A stretch of 64,000 nt of DNA, taken from the NCBI GenBank assembly GCA_029961745.1, contig CP124680.1:5208001-5272000 (forward strand), read 5' to 3'. Under the pieces are notes generated by a model. It was given only the letters and a program-made list of their open reading frames with translations, searched no databases and was not told where the DNA came from. The stretch is from Nocardioides sp. L-11A. GTDB lineage: Bacteria; Actinomycetota; Actinomycetes; Propionibacteriales; Nocardioidaceae. Each line of letters begins with the position of its first letter. Within the stretch, counting starts at the first letter, position 1. Shown in pieces: positions 41,727 to 50,128 of the stretch. The position numbers were made by a program, and so were the translations under genes.

Positions 41727-43332
41727 GGCTCGACGTTATCCTCCGGGAGTGCTCGACCGACCCCGCCGGACCCCGCTGCTGGCCTCGCTGATCCTGCTCG
41801 CGCTGTTCGCGGCGGTGGCCGGTGCCGTCGCCGCCGAGTGGTCGTGGGTGCTGGACCTCGACGACCGCGGCCAGACGGCGCGCGAGTGGGCCGCCGACCA
41901 GGGCTGGCTCGCGCACCCGCTCCGGGCCGTCGAGATCGTCTTCGGCACCGCCTGCATGACGGCCATCACCGCGGTGCTCGCGGTGGCACTGTTCGTCAAG
42001 GGCCACCGTCGGGCCGGGATCCTGGTCGCCGCGGTGATGGCGGCTACCGCCCTCGCGACGTACGGCGCCAAGGTGCTGGTCGGCCGCGGCCGGCCGGTCT
42101 GGCAGGACCCGGAGTACTTCCTGCACTCCAACGCCTTCCCCTCCGGGCACACGTCCGCGGCCGCGGCGTTCAGCGGGCTGGTGGTCCTGCTCGCCGTGAT
42201 GCTGGTCCGACGGGCGGGGATCCGGCGGCTGCTCTCGACCCTCGCCGTCCTGGTCTGGCTGCTCGTCTGCGCCGACCGGATCCTGCTCGGGCGCCACTTC
42301 CCCAGCGACGTCGTCGGCGGCACCCTGCTCGGCCTCGGTCTCCTGCTGCTCGGGGTGGCGCTCTACAACCCGCTCCCCCGCAGCCATGCGCTCAAGGCCG
42401 AGCCCCTGCCCCAGCCGTTCCCCTCCGCCCGCCGGCTGGCCGTCGTCCTGAACCCGATCAAGGTCGAGTCGGTCGAGCAGTTCCAGGCCATGGTGACCCA
42501 GCTGGCCCGGGACTCCGGCTGGAGCGAGCCGCGCTGGTACCTCACGACCGTCGAGGACTCCGGCACCGGGCAGGCCGAGCAGGCCTCGGTCGAGGGCGCC
42601 GACCTGGTCATCGTCTGCGGCGGCGACGGCACCGTGCGCGAGGTGTGCGCCGAACTCGCCGGCACCGGGATCCCCGTGGGCGTGGTGCCTGCCGGCACCG
42701 GCAACCTGCTGGCTCGCAACCTCGAGATCCCGCTGTTCATCCGGGCCGCGATCGACATCGCGCTCACCGGCCAGGACCGGGCCATCGACATGGTCGAGGT
42801 CGAGGGCGACGGCATCGAGCCCTCGCACTTCATGGTGATGGCCGGCATGGGCTTCGACGCCGCGATCATGGAGGGCGTCAACGAGGACCTGAAGAAGAAG
42901 GTCGGCTGGCTCGCCTACGTGCTGTCCGCCTTCAAGGGCCTGATGTTCCCGGCGATGAAGCTGGAGATCTCGGTCGACGACGGCCCCTTCACCAAGCACC
43001 GCGCCCGCACCTGCGTGATCGGCAACGTCGGCAGCCTCCAGGGCGGGATGAACCTGCTGCCCGACGCCGCCATCGACGACGGCCAGCTCGACGTCGTCCT
43101 GCTCTATCCCCGGCGCTTCTTGAGCTGGATCCCGCTGGTGCTGCGCGTGCTCACCCGGCGCGAGCACAACGCCGGCGAGTCGGTCGCCCGGATGACCGGC
43201 CGCAAGGTCGTCGTACGCGCGGCGGGCGAGGTGCCGCGCCAGCTCGACGGCGACACCATCGGCCTGGGCTCGGAGCTGCGGATGGAGTGCATCCACGGCC
43301 GAGTGCTGGTGCGGGTGCCGCGGACGGTGTGA
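41725..43332 (+). CDS. PAP2 phosphatase fused to diacylglycerol-kinase catalytic domain
   Basis: This 535-residue fusion starts with a PAP2 domain: six membrane helices with KVLVGRGRPVW, SNAFPSGHTSAAAAF and RILLGRHFPSDVVGG, the three phosphatase motifs (residues about 110-200). A DAGK catalytic domain follows from about 230, with VVLNPIKVES, the nucleotide loop CGGDGTVRE, and PAGTGNLLARN. It could dephosphorylate and rephosphorylate lipids such as phosphatidate or isoprenyl phosphates. The ATG at 41725 overlaps the divergent reductase start; GTG at 41749 (CTCGACCGA follows) is a reasonable alternative that would leave a small gap. Confidence 0.9.
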   Translation: MARRYPPGVLDRPRRTPLLASLILLALFAAVAGAVAAEWSWVLDLDDRGQTAREWAADQGWLAHPLRAVEIVFGTACMTAITAVLAVALFVKGHRRAGILVAAVMAATALATYGAKVLVGRGRPVWQDPEYFLHSNAFPSGHTSAAAAFSGLVVLLAVMLVRRAGIRRLLSTLAVLVWLLVCADRILLGRHFPSDVVGGTLLGLGLLLLGVALYNPLPRSHALKAEPLPQPFPSARRLAVVLNPIKVESVEQFQAMVTQLARDSGWSEPRWYLTTVEDSGTGQAEQASVEGADLVIVCGGDGTVREVCAELAGTGIPVGVVPAGTGNLLARNLEIPLFIRAAIDIALTGQDRAIDMVEVEGDGIEPSHFMVMAGMGFDAAIMEGVNEDLKKKVGWLAYVLSAFKGLMFPAMKLEISVDDGPFTKHRARTCVIGNVGSLQGGMNLLPDAAIDDGQLDVVLLYPRRFLSWIPLVLRVLTRREHNAGESVARMTGRKVVVRAAGEVPRQLDGDTIGLGSELRMECIHGRVLVRVPRTV

Positions 43333-43336
43333 GCGA

Positions 43337-43401
43337 ACGGTTCAACGACCGGATTCGTCGCCCGATCGAGCCATCGAGGACGAATTCGGTCGTTGAACCG
43401 T
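43337..43401. repeat. Inverted repeat B1 between facing genes
   Basis: Arms of 23 bp with one mismatch (43337-43359 and 43379-43401) surround a 19-nt loop; the core is GTTCAACGACCG and GACGAAT. It lies 5 bp after the PAP2-kinase stop and before the facing DUF4446 gene, fitting a two-way terminator. A relative, B2, is at 55907-55959. Confidence 0.85.
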
Positions 43402-43417
43402 CCACCGGGCCGACACG

Positions 43418-43816
43418 TCAGCTGCGGGCGAGGCGCGCGTGGGCGACCGCCTCGGCCTCCTCGGGCGAGAGCTCCTGCTCGCTGCTCCACCCGGCGACCG
43501 ACTTGGCATAGGTCCGGGCCTCGTTGCGGCCCCGGATCGAGGTGAGGACGACGCCGTCGCCGGTGTCGTCGAGCAGCGCCAGCGACCAGGACAGCCGCCC
43601 GCCCATCTCGTCGAAGGCGTCATAGCGGACGACGGCGAGGTGCCGCAGCGCGCCGACGGCCTCGGCCCGCAGCGCGGCGACCTCGCGGCGCAGCCCGGCG
43701 GCGTCGGCAGGGAGGTCGTCGGCGCCCGTCGTACCGCTCGACCGTCCGTTGCGGAGCGCCACCACCAGGGCTGCGGCGGCCACGAGCAGGGCGAGGAGGG
43801 CGAGGACGACGGCCAT
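43418..43816 (-). CDS. DUF4446 family protein
   Basis: This 132-residue protein has an N-terminal membrane helix (MAVVLALLALLVAAAALVVAL), a coiled region (DAAGLRREVAALRAEAVGALRHL) and a conserved C-terminal domain (VVRYDAFDEMGGRLSWSLALLDDTGDGVVLTSIRGRNEARTYAK pattern), characteristic of DUF4446. Function is unknown. The ATG at 43816 is preferred because it starts the helix; an upstream in-frame GTG would add 14 residues. It is divergent from pheA. Confidence 0.83.
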   Translation of the reverse strand: MAVVLALLALLVAAAALVVALRNGRSSGTTGADDLPADAAGLRREVAALRAEAVGALRHLAVVRYDAFDEMGGRLSWSLALLDDTGDGVVLTSIRGRNEARTYAKSVAGWSSEQELSPEEAEAVAHARLARS

Positions 43817-43880
43817 GGGAGCGACCGTAGTCGGCGAGACGGCATGCCGAGCGGCCACGCGCCGCCACTACGCTGGCGCC

Positions 43881-44711
43881 ATGGCCCGCATCGCGTACCA
43901 GGGAGAACCCGGCGCCAACTCGCACATCGTGTGCAAGCAGCACTACCCGGAGGCGGAGGCGGTGGCCTGCGCCTCCTTCGAGGACGTCTTCGCGGCCGTG
44001 GCCAGCGGCGACTGCGACCTCGCGCTCATCCCGATCGACAACTCGATCGCCGGCCGGGTGGCCGACATCCACCACTTCCTGCCCGACTCGGGTCTGCACA
44101 TCATCGCCGAGCACTTCCTGCGCATCCAGTTCCACCTGATGGTGGTCCCCGGCGCGTCGGTCGACACCCTGCGTACGGTGCACAGCCACGTCCACGCCCT
44201 CGGGCAGTGCCGCAAGGTGATCCGCGAGCTCGGGCTGACGCCGATCATCTCCGGCGACACCGCCGGCGCCGCCCGCGAGATCGCCGAGGCCGCCGACCCG
44301 ACCCAGGCCGCGATCGCGCCGCCGCTCGCCGCCGAGATCTACGGCCTCGAGATCCTCCGCGAGGACGTCGAGGACGAGGACCACAACACGACCCGCTTCG
44401 TGCTGCTCTCCCCCGACTACGTGATGGCCCCGCAGGGCAACGGCCCGGTGGTCACCAGCTTCGTCTTCAACGTCCGCAACCTGCCCTCCGCGCTGTACAA
44501 GGCGCTGGGCGGGTTCGCCACCAACGGCATCAACATGACCAAGCTGGAGAGCTACATGGTCGGCGGCCACTTCGCCGCCACCCAGTTCCTCGCCGAGGTC
44601 GACGGACACCCTGACGACCCGGGCCTCAAGCGGGCCCTGGAGGAGCTCACCTTCTTCACCACCGACATCAAGGTGCTCGGGGTCTACCCGGCCGACCCGT
44701 TCCGCGGCTGA
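43881..44711 (+). CDS. pheA: Prephenate dehydratase
   Basis: This 276-residue enzyme has a PDT domain (RIAYQGEPGANSHI at the start, IPIDNSIAGRVADIHHFL, and the catalytic TRF motif in NTTRFVLLSP at about 170) followed by an ACT regulatory domain (residues about 195-270, SALYKALGGFATNGINMTKLES). It converts prephenate to phenylpyruvate in phenylalanine synthesis and is feedback-sensed through ACT. It is a stand-alone monofunctional form as is usual in Actinobacteria. A hairpin follows at 44719-44746. Confidence 0.95.
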   Translation: MARIAYQGEPGANSHIVCKQHYPEAEAVACASFEDVFAAVASGDCDLALIPIDNSIAGRVADIHHFLPDSGLHIIAEHFLRIQFHLMVVPGASVDTLRTVHSHVHALGQCRKVIRELGLTPIISGDTAGAAREIAEAADPTQAAIAPPLAAEIYGLEILREDVEDEDHNTTRFVLLSPDYVMAPQGNGPVVTSFVFNVRNLPSALYKALGGFATNGINMTKLESYMVGGHFAATQFLAEVDGHPDDPGLKRALEELTFFTTDIKVLGVYPADPFRG

Positions 44712-44718
44712 GCCCTCC

Positions 44719-44746
44719 GGTACGACGGCCGGGCGGCCGGCGTACC
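44719..44746 (+). terminator. Hairpin terminator after pheA
   Basis: GGTACGACGGCC pairs with GGCCGGCGTACC with one mismatch and a tight loop, 7 bp after the stop. Confidence 0.6.
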
Positions 44747-44885
44747 CCGGGGTAACGCACCCGCCCCGGACACGTTGTGACAGTTGTCTCCCGCGCCGGC
44801 CCGGTGCGCACTAGGGTCGGCGATGACAATCCGGGGAGAGCGGGCGAGCCGGGCGGGCCTTCGTCCGGACAGCGAAAGGGTCAGC

Positions 44886-45260
44886 ATGGCAACGTTCTTC
44901 GAGCACTTCTCACCCCAGGAGATCGCGCGGATCAGCGCGACGGGGCGCCGCGTGAAGCTCCCCGAGGGCTGGTCGCCGATCTGGGAGGACACTCCCGCCG
45001 ACAAGGCGTACATCATCCTCGACGGCACCGTCTCGGTGCGTCGTGACGGCGCCGAGATCGCCCAGCTCGGCCCCGGCGACATCGTCGGCGAGGCCGCGAT
45101 CGTCGGACAGCGACTGCGCAACGCCACCGTCGTGGCCCTCACCCCGCTGGACACCATCCACCTGACCGACGACACCCTGCGCGAGCTCGACGCCGAGTGG
45201 CCGGCGTTCCACGAGGCGCTGGTCGAGGTCGCCCAGTCGCGCATCGGCGACCAGGGCTGA
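44886..45260 (+). CDS. Cyclic-nucleotide-binding domain protein without DNA-binding domain
   Basis: This 124-residue protein is a single cNMP-binding beta-roll (FFEHFSPQEIARISATGRRVKLPEGWSPI...AYIILDGTVSVRRDGAEIAQLGPGDIVGEAAIVGQRLRNATVVA). The phosphate-binding cassette reads GDIVGEAAIVGQRLRNATV; GE is kept and an Arg (RLRNAT) is available, although the classic RSA is altered. There is no helix-turn-helix, so it is a sensor or partner rather than a CRP regulator. The ATG at 44886 follows AAGGG. The next gene, 25 bp on, encodes a class III nucleotide cyclase, suggesting a local cNMP circuit. Confidence 0.82.
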   Translation: MATFFEHFSPQEIARISATGRRVKLPEGWSPIWEDTPADKAYIILDGTVSVRRDGAEIAQLGPGDIVGEAAIVGQRLRNATVVALTPLDTIHLTDDTLRELDAEWPAFHEALVEVAQSRIGDQG

Positions 45261-45285
45261 TCCTGCCTCTCCGGGCGCTCCGGCC

Positions 45286-46341
45286 GTGACCGCATCCGAC
45301 GACCCCGCCGCCCCGCCGGACGGCGGGGTCGTCGGCGGGGTCGTCGGCGGGGTCGTCGGCGCGCTCGAGGAGCACCTGCTCGGCGAGACGCCCTGGCTCA
45401 CCCAGCGACAGGTGGCCGAGCGGGCCGGCGTACCGCTCGCGACCGCCAACGAGCTGTGGCACCTGCTGGGCTTCGCCCACGTGCCCGACGACGAGGCGGC
45501 GTTCACCACCGCGGACGTCCGGGCGCTGCAGCTGACCAGCGACCTGATCCGGCTCGGGATCCTCAGCCAGGAGCGACAGGACGGGCTGGTCCGGACCTGG
45601 GGCCGCAGCTTCGCCCGGCTCGCCGACTGGCAGGTCGCCCTGCTCGCCTCCGTGGCGGCCGAGGTCGGCGCCGACCCGACCGAGGGCCTGCTCGCGATCT
45701 CCGACGAGGCCCTGCCGCGAGTCCAGGAGCTGCAGAGCTACGTCTGGCGGCGCCACCTGCTCAGCGCCGGCTCCCGGCTGCTGGCCGAGCGGTCCGCCGG
45801 CCCGTCCGCCACCCGGGCGGTCTGCTTCGTCGACATCGTGGGCTACACCTCGCGCTCGCGCACCCTCACCGACCGCGAGCTGGTGAGCTGGCTGGAGTCC
45901 TTCGAGTCCACGGTGCTCGGCCTCACCGTCGACCGTGGCGGCCGGATCATCAAGAACATCGGCGACGAGCTGCTCATCGTCGCCGACTCCGCCGAGGCGA
46001 TGGCCGACATCGCCCTCGAGCTCACCCGCCGGGGCGCCGATCCCGCGGACCCCTTCCCCGCCGTCCGCGCCGGCATCGCGTACGGCGAGGTGGTGACCCG
46101 CCTCGGCGATGTGTTCGGTCCCGTCGTCAACATCGCCGCGCGACTCACCTCCGTGGCCCGACCGAACTCCGTGCTCGTCGACCTCGGCACCTACGCGGCG
46201 CTCACCGGCCGCCCCGACGACGAGGGCGACGACGCCGACGAGCACACCGGCGCGTACCGGTTCCGCCGGCTGCGCCGCATCTCGGTCAAGGGCTACTCCC
46301 GGCTCAAGGTCTGGGTGCTCCAGGCCACGACGCCGCACTGA
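45286..46341 (+). CDS. Class III adenylate/guanylate cyclase with N-terminal HTH-like regulatory region
   Basis: This 351-residue protein ends in a class III cyclase domain (residues about 175-345). The metal-binding aspartates are in CFVDIVGYTSRSRT and IKNIGDELLIV, and NIAARLTSV gives the transition-state Asn/Arg. The N-terminal half contains a MerR-like helix-turn-helix region (TQRQVAERAGVPLATANELWHLLGFAHV) and a helical linker, resembling mycobacterial Rv1264/Rv2212-type pH-responsive cyclases from memory. It is soluble, without membrane helices. An early VVGG repeat comes from a GTCGTCGGCGGG DNA repeat. The start is GTG at 45286. Confidence 0.88.
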   Translation: MTASDDPAAPPDGGVVGGVVGGVVGALEEHLLGETPWLTQRQVAERAGVPLATANELWHLLGFAHVPDDEAAFTTADVRALQLTSDLIRLGILSQERQDGLVRTWGRSFARLADWQVALLASVAAEVGADPTEGLLAISDEALPRVQELQSYVWRRHLLSAGSRLLAERSAGPSATRAVCFVDIVGYTSRSRTLTDRELVSWLESFESTVLGLTVDRGGRIIKNIGDELLIVADSAEAMADIALELTRRGADPADPFPAVRAGIAYGEVVTRLGDVFGPVVNIAARLTSVARPNSVLVDLGTYAALTGRPDDEGDDADEHTGAYRFRRLRRISVKGYSRLKVWVLQATTPH

Positions 46342-46440
46342 TCCTCGACCCCGTCCGGTTTCCGGCGGCGGGTACATGGGAAGGTCGTGGACGGCGCGCC
46401 ATGGGGCGTGTCTGATCCGTTGAGACAGGAGTTCCGCTTC

Positions 46441-47151
46441 ATGCGCATGTCCCGAGCATTCGCCGTCGTCGTGACCGCGGTGCTGATCGCGGTCGCCGGC
46501 CTCGCCGGCGCGACCGGTCCGGCATCGGCCAAGGCCACCAAGACCACCGAGATCCGGTTCGAGTCGCCTGCGGCGACCGGCACCGGCTACGGCGACTACT
46601 ACAGCATCTACGCCTACGTCTACGAGGCGGGCACCAGCACCAAGGTGTACGCCGGCGGCCTGACGCTGAACTCGCGCCCGATCGGTGGCACCACCTGGAC
46701 TCCGCTGGCCAGCAACACCAGCGCCTACGTCATCGAGGGCTTCCAGCTGTCGGAGTCGTTCGAGTACCAGGCCGTCTACGCCGGCGGCACCAGCGGTAGC
46801 AACACCTACACGCCGGCGACGTCCCCGGTGTTCACCGTCAACGTGCAGCGCGGCATCAAGTACATCGAGAAGAGCCCGAAGAAGGTCTGCGCCGAGGTCG
46901 GCCCGCTCTCCGCGCCGTACAAGAACAAGCCCGTGACGACCTCCTACAAGGTCGCCAAGAAGAAGGGCTGGCAGAAGGGCTACACCTTCCGCACCAACAA
47001 GAAGTCGCAGCACTGCTACAAGGTCACCAAGACCAAGGCCCCGAAGGGCGTGAAGGTCCCCAAGGGTCCCAAGCTCAAGGCCTCGAAGACCGTCTTCGTG
47101 AAGTCCGGCGGCATGAAGAAGTACGTCGACATCCAGCACTACACGTACTGA
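46441..47151 (+). CDS. Secreted lysine-rich hypothetical protein
   Basis: This 236-residue protein has a signal peptide (residues 1-30, cleavage near GPASA-KATK), an Ig-like beta domain (about 35-135, with Tyr-rich GYGDYYSIYAYVYEAGTSTKVYAGG), and a strongly basic C-terminal half (KVAKKKGWQKGYTFRTNKKSQ, KGVKVPKGPKLKASK). Two cysteines probably form one disulfide. The basic tail suggests binding to teichoic acids, nucleic acid or other polyanions at the cell surface. No known family was recognised. The ATG at 46441 follows AGGAG. A 17-bp terminator follows. Confidence 0.78.
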   Translation: MRMSRAFAVVVTAVLIAVAGLAGATGPASAKATKTTEIRFESPAATGTGYGDYYSIYAYVYEAGTSTKVYAGGLTLNSRPIGGTTWTPLASNTSAYVIEGFQLSESFEYQAVYAGGTSGSNTYTPATSPVFTVNVQRGIKYIEKSPKKVCAEVGPLSAPYKNKPVTTSYKVAKKKGWQKGYTFRTNKKSQHCYKVTKTKAPKGVKVPKGPKLKASKTVFVKSGGMKKYVDIQHYTY

Positions 47152-47170
47152 TCGACGCCTGCTCCACCGA

Positions 47171-47209
47171 CGAGGGGCGGGACCGGCACGACGCCGGTCC
47201 CGCCCCTCG
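47171..47209. terminator. 17-bp bidirectional terminator
   Basis: CGAGGGGCGGGACCGGC (47171-47187) pairs perfectly with 47193-47209 around the 5-nt loop ACGAC. It lies between the facing secreted-protein and SEC-C genes and serves both. Confidence 0.88.
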
Positions 47210-47216
47210 CGCGTCG

Positions 47217-48158
47217 TCAGCGGATGGTGACCTGGCGGTTCGCCAGCCCGTTGCGGGCCGAGCGCTGCTCGGTGGTGAGGTCGGCGCCGTCCGCGAGGGC
47301 GTCGTCGAGCTTCGCCTTGAACACCGTCGCGGCCGCCTCCAGCGGCTCGGCGCCGGTGCCGACCGGCAGGTCCCAGACGGGGGTGAGGAGGCCGTGGGCG
47401 CGGAACATGCCGACGAAGCGGGCGTCCGGGACGATCACGTCGTCACCGGAGACGTGCAGCCGGGCCAGCGCGTCGAGCAGCGCGTCTTCGGGCTCCGGCA
47501 TCACCCAGCGCAGGTGCTCCTTGGCACCCATCCGGGTCCAGTACGCCGCCGCCACCTCACCCAGCCGGGCCGTGGGCGCCGCGGCCCCCTCCGCCTGCTC
47601 CAGCGCCTGCGCGAGCTCCGAGCTGGCCTCCATGTCGGAGACCCAGTAGTCGAACCCCTCGTGCACCTCGACCGCGAGCGGCGCGTCGGCGACCAGGTCC
47701 TGCAGCCGCGGGCCCGGGCCCGGCGGCGCGGTCAGGCCGACCATGCCGGCGCCGGGCTCGGCGGCCAGCGCCTCGACCAGCACCGCACCGAGGTCGCGGG
47801 CGGGGTCGCCGAAGTTGTGCTGGACCTGGAGGCCGAGCCAGACCTCGCCGCTGTCGCGGACGAGGGCGGGCGCCGCCATCGGCAGCAGCGTGCAGAGCTT
47901 GACCACGCGGTCGGCGTACTCGCCCTGGAGGGTGAGGGTCGCGGTCGCGGCGGGCACCAGCTCGCGCAGCGCGACGATGTCGCACTCGGACGCGAGGCCC
48001 TCGAAGGGGCGCTTGACGAAGACCTGGCCGCCGCCGGGGGCGCCGTGACAGGCCTTGTAGCGCTTGCCCGAGCCGCACGGGCAGGGTTGCCTGGGGCCGA
48101 CCTCGCCCGCGGGGGTGTCCGTGACGGCCGAGGCCTTGGTGCGGTTCTTCTTCGCCAT
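47217..48158 (-). CDS. SEC-C motif / DUF5926 protein
   Basis: This 313-residue protein has an N-terminal SEC-C zinc motif (CPCGSGKRYKACHG, residues about 26-39), as found at the C-terminus of SecA, followed by a large alpha/beta DUF5926 domain conserved in Actinobacteria (GQVFVKRPFEGLASECDIVALRELVPAATATL). The role is unknown; the zinc motif suggests ribosome or SecB-like binding. The ATG at 48158 is followed by a Lys-rich start. It sits 10 bp upstream of the glycerophosphodiesterase stop and shares its direction. Confidence 0.87.
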   Translation of the reverse strand: MAKKNRTKASAVTDTPAGEVGPRQPCPCGSGKRYKACHGAPGGGQVFVKRPFEGLASECDIVALRELVPAATATLTLQGEYADRVVKLCTLLPMAAPALVRDSGEVWLGLQVQHNFGDPARDLGAVLVEALAAEPGAGMVGLTAPPGPGPRLQDLVADAPLAVEVHEGFDYWVSDMEASSELAQALEQAEGAAAPTARLGEVAAAYWTRMGAKEHLRWVMPEPEDALLDALARLHVSGDDVIVPDARFVGMFRAHGLLTPVWDLPVGTGAEPLEAAATVFKAKLDDALADGADLTTEQRSARNGLANRQVTIR

Positions 48159-48168
48159 GCGCGGAAAC

Positions 48169-48975
48169 CTACTGGTCGGGCCCGAACCGCTGCTCCAGCA
48201 GGTCGATCATGTATCTCGGCCGGTCGCTGATCACGGCCGTCACCCCGAGGTCGAGACAGCGCTCGAGGTCCTCCTCCTCGTTGACCGTCCAGACGTGGAT
48301 GTCGCGACCGCTACGGGCGATCGACTCGCCGACCCGCGGGTGCTCGCGCAGCATCTTGATGCCGGGACCGACGGTCCAGTCGCCGCCGATCACCCGCCGG
48401 ACCATCTGCCAGTAGTTGGGCTTGTCGAGCAGTTGGACCAGCTGGATCTCGGGCGCGAGCCGCTCGACGCGCTGCAGCGCGGTGAAGGAGAAGCTCATCA
48501 CCCGCACCGGCGCGCCGGCCTGGTCCCAGCCGAAGTCCCGCAGCATCTCGACGAGCCGCTTCTCCACCAGGCCGCCGTACCGCGTCGGGTGCTTGGTCTC
48601 GATCGCCACCTCGACCCGGCGGTCGTAGTCCGCGACGGTCTCCAGGAGCTTGCGCAGGGTGAGGACGCCACGCAGATTCTCGTCCTCCTCGGGCGCCTCG
48701 TCGTCGAGGTCCGCCCACGGGTTCTTCCAGGCGGCGAAGTCGAGCTCGGAGAGGTCCGCGAGGTCCATCGTCGACACGATGCCCTTGTTGGCGGCGGTGC
48801 GGCGCAGGTCACGGTCGTGCACGCAGACCAGGTGGCCGTCGGCGGTGAGCCGGACGTCGCACTCCAGGCCGTCGGCGCCGGCGTCCAGCGCCTCCAGATA
48901 GGCACCCAGGGTGTGCTCGGCGAGCTCGTGACTGGCGCCGCGGTGGGCGACCACCTGCGGTCGGACGGTGGGCAC
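48169..48975 (-). CDS. Glycerophosphodiester phosphodiesterase
   Basis: This 268-residue cytoplasmic GDPD TIM barrel shows VVAHRGASHELAEHTLGAYLEALDAGADGLECDVRLTADGHLV in order, containing the HRG and E...D metal ligands, then VHD. It hydrolyses glycerophosphodiesters from phospholipid breakdown to glycerol-3-phosphate and alcohol. There is no signal peptide, so it acts inside the cell. The GTG at 48975 is the likely start. The C-terminal HVWTVNEEEDLERCLDLGVTAVISDRP is also typical. Confidence 0.92.
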   Translation of the reverse strand: MPTVRPQVVAHRGASHELAEHTLGAYLEALDAGADGLECDVRLTADGHLVCVHDRDLRRTAANKGIVSTMDLADLSELDFAAWKNPWADLDDEAPEEDENLRGVLTLRKLLETVADYDRRVEVAIETKHPTRYGGLVEKRLVEMLRDFGWDQAGAPVRVMSFSFTALQRVERLAPEIQLVQLLDKPNYWQMVRRVIGGDWTVGPGIKMLREHPRVGESIARSGRDIHVWTVNEEEDLERCLDLGVTAVISDRPRYMIDLLEQRFGPDQ

Positions 48976-49095
48976 GCCCCGATTGTGGCAGGTCCGGCGG
49001 CCCCCGGTCCCGAGGCGTGGCCTCAGGGTCGGATCCGGGTCGGACCGGGGTCGTTCCCCGATGTCCGGCCCGCGCCGGCGAGGCACGCTGGGGTC

Positions 49096-49323
49096 ATGAG
49101 CAACTACGAGAGCTACCCCGCCCCCCACGGTCCGTCCGCGCCGCGCCGGCTGACCCGACGCGAGCAGGACAAGATGGTCGCCGGCGTGTGCGCCGGCGTC
49201 GCCGCGCACGTCGGCATCGACATCACCGTCGTTCGGCTGCTGATGGTCGCCGCCACGGTCTTCACCGGCGGCGCCGGCATCCTGCTCTACCTCGCCGGCT
49301 GGTGGCTGATGCCCCGCGGCTGA
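49096..49323 (+). CDS. Small PspC-domain membrane protein
   Basis: This 75-residue protein consists of a short polar N-terminus and a PspC domain (RRLTRREQDKMVAGVCAGVAAHVGIDITVVRLLMV then GAGILLYLAGWWLMP) with one amphipathic and one membrane helix. PspC proteins sense or respond to membrane stress. Only the domain core is present, without sensor or regulator parts. The ATG at 49096 has a GGGG ribosome site. Confidence 0.88.
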   Translation: MSNYESYPAPHGPSAPRRLTRREQDKMVAGVCAGVAAHVGIDITVVRLLMVAATVFTGGAGILLYLAGWWLMPRG

Positions 49324-49345
49324 GCGAGGCGCCTACCCTGACCAG

Positions 49346-50128
49346 GTGTCCGCGCCCGCACCCGACCACGCGCTCGTCGCCCGGCTCCGTGCCGCGGGGT
49401 GCGTGTTCGCCGAGGAGGAGGCCGAGGTGCTGCGGACCTCCGCCTCCTCGCCCGCGCACCTCGAGGACCTGGTCCGGCGCCGGATCGCCGGCGAGCCCCT
49501 GGAGTACGTCGTCGGCTGGGTCGCCTTCGACGGCGGCCGGGTCGCCGTCGAGCCGGGCGTGTTCGTCCCCCGCCAGCGCACGGCGTACCTCGTCGAGCTG
49601 GCGGCCCCGCCCCTCGCCCGCGGCGACACCGTCCTCGACCTGTGCTGCGGCACCGGAGCGCTGGGCCTCGCGCTCGCCCGACGGGTGCCCGGCCTGGTCG
49701 TGCACGCCGGCGACATCGACCCCGCCGCGGTCGCCTGCGCGGCGCGCAACCTCGCGGAGGTCCGTGGGACCGCGGCAGTCGGCGACCTGGCCTCGGCATT
49801 CTCGCCCGTCCTGCGCGGCACCGTCGCCGTGATCGTCGCCAACGTCCCCTATGTCCCGACCCACGCCGTGGCCCTGATGCCGCCCGAGTCCCGTGACCAC
49901 GAGCCGCGCGGCACGGTCGACGGCGGCCCGGACGGGCTCGACCTGCTCCGCCGGGTCGCGGCTCTCGCGCCCGGCTGGCTGCGCCCCGGAGGCACCGTGC
50001 TCTCCGAGGTCTCCCGCGCCCAGACCCCCTCCGCCCGCGCCGCCTTCGCCGACGCCGGTCTGGCCGCCACCGTCCATCACGACGAGGAGCGGGAAGCGAC
50101 CGTGGTGTCCGGCCGAAGGTCCTTGTAA
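49346..50128 (+). CDS. HemK-like (release factor glutamine) methyltransferase homologue
   Basis: This 260-residue SAM-dependent methyltransferase starts with a helical substrate domain. FVPRQRTAYLVE and the SAM motif VLDLCCGTGALGLALARRV follow, and then NVPYVP at the catalytic loop where N-glutamine methyltransferases have NPPY. PDGLDLLRRVAALAPGWLRPGG is also PrmC-like. The Pro-to-Val change in NPPY and the usual presence of a separate PrmC suggest a paralogue with a different substrate. The GTG at 49346 is used. The last codon and TAA stop lie inside the palindromic element at 50122-50361. Confidence 0.83.
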   Translation: MSAPAPDHALVARLRAAGCVFAEEEAEVLRTSASSPAHLEDLVRRRIAGEPLEYVVGWVAFDGGRVAVEPGVFVPRQRTAYLVELAAPPLARGDTVLDLCCGTGALGLALARRVPGLVVHAGDIDPAAVACAARNLAEVRGTAAVGDLASAFSPVLRGTVAVIVANVPYVPTHAVALMPPESRDHEPRGTVDGGPDGLDLLRRVAALAPGWLRPGGTVLSEVSRAQTPSARAAFADAGLAATVHHDEEREATVVSGRRSL

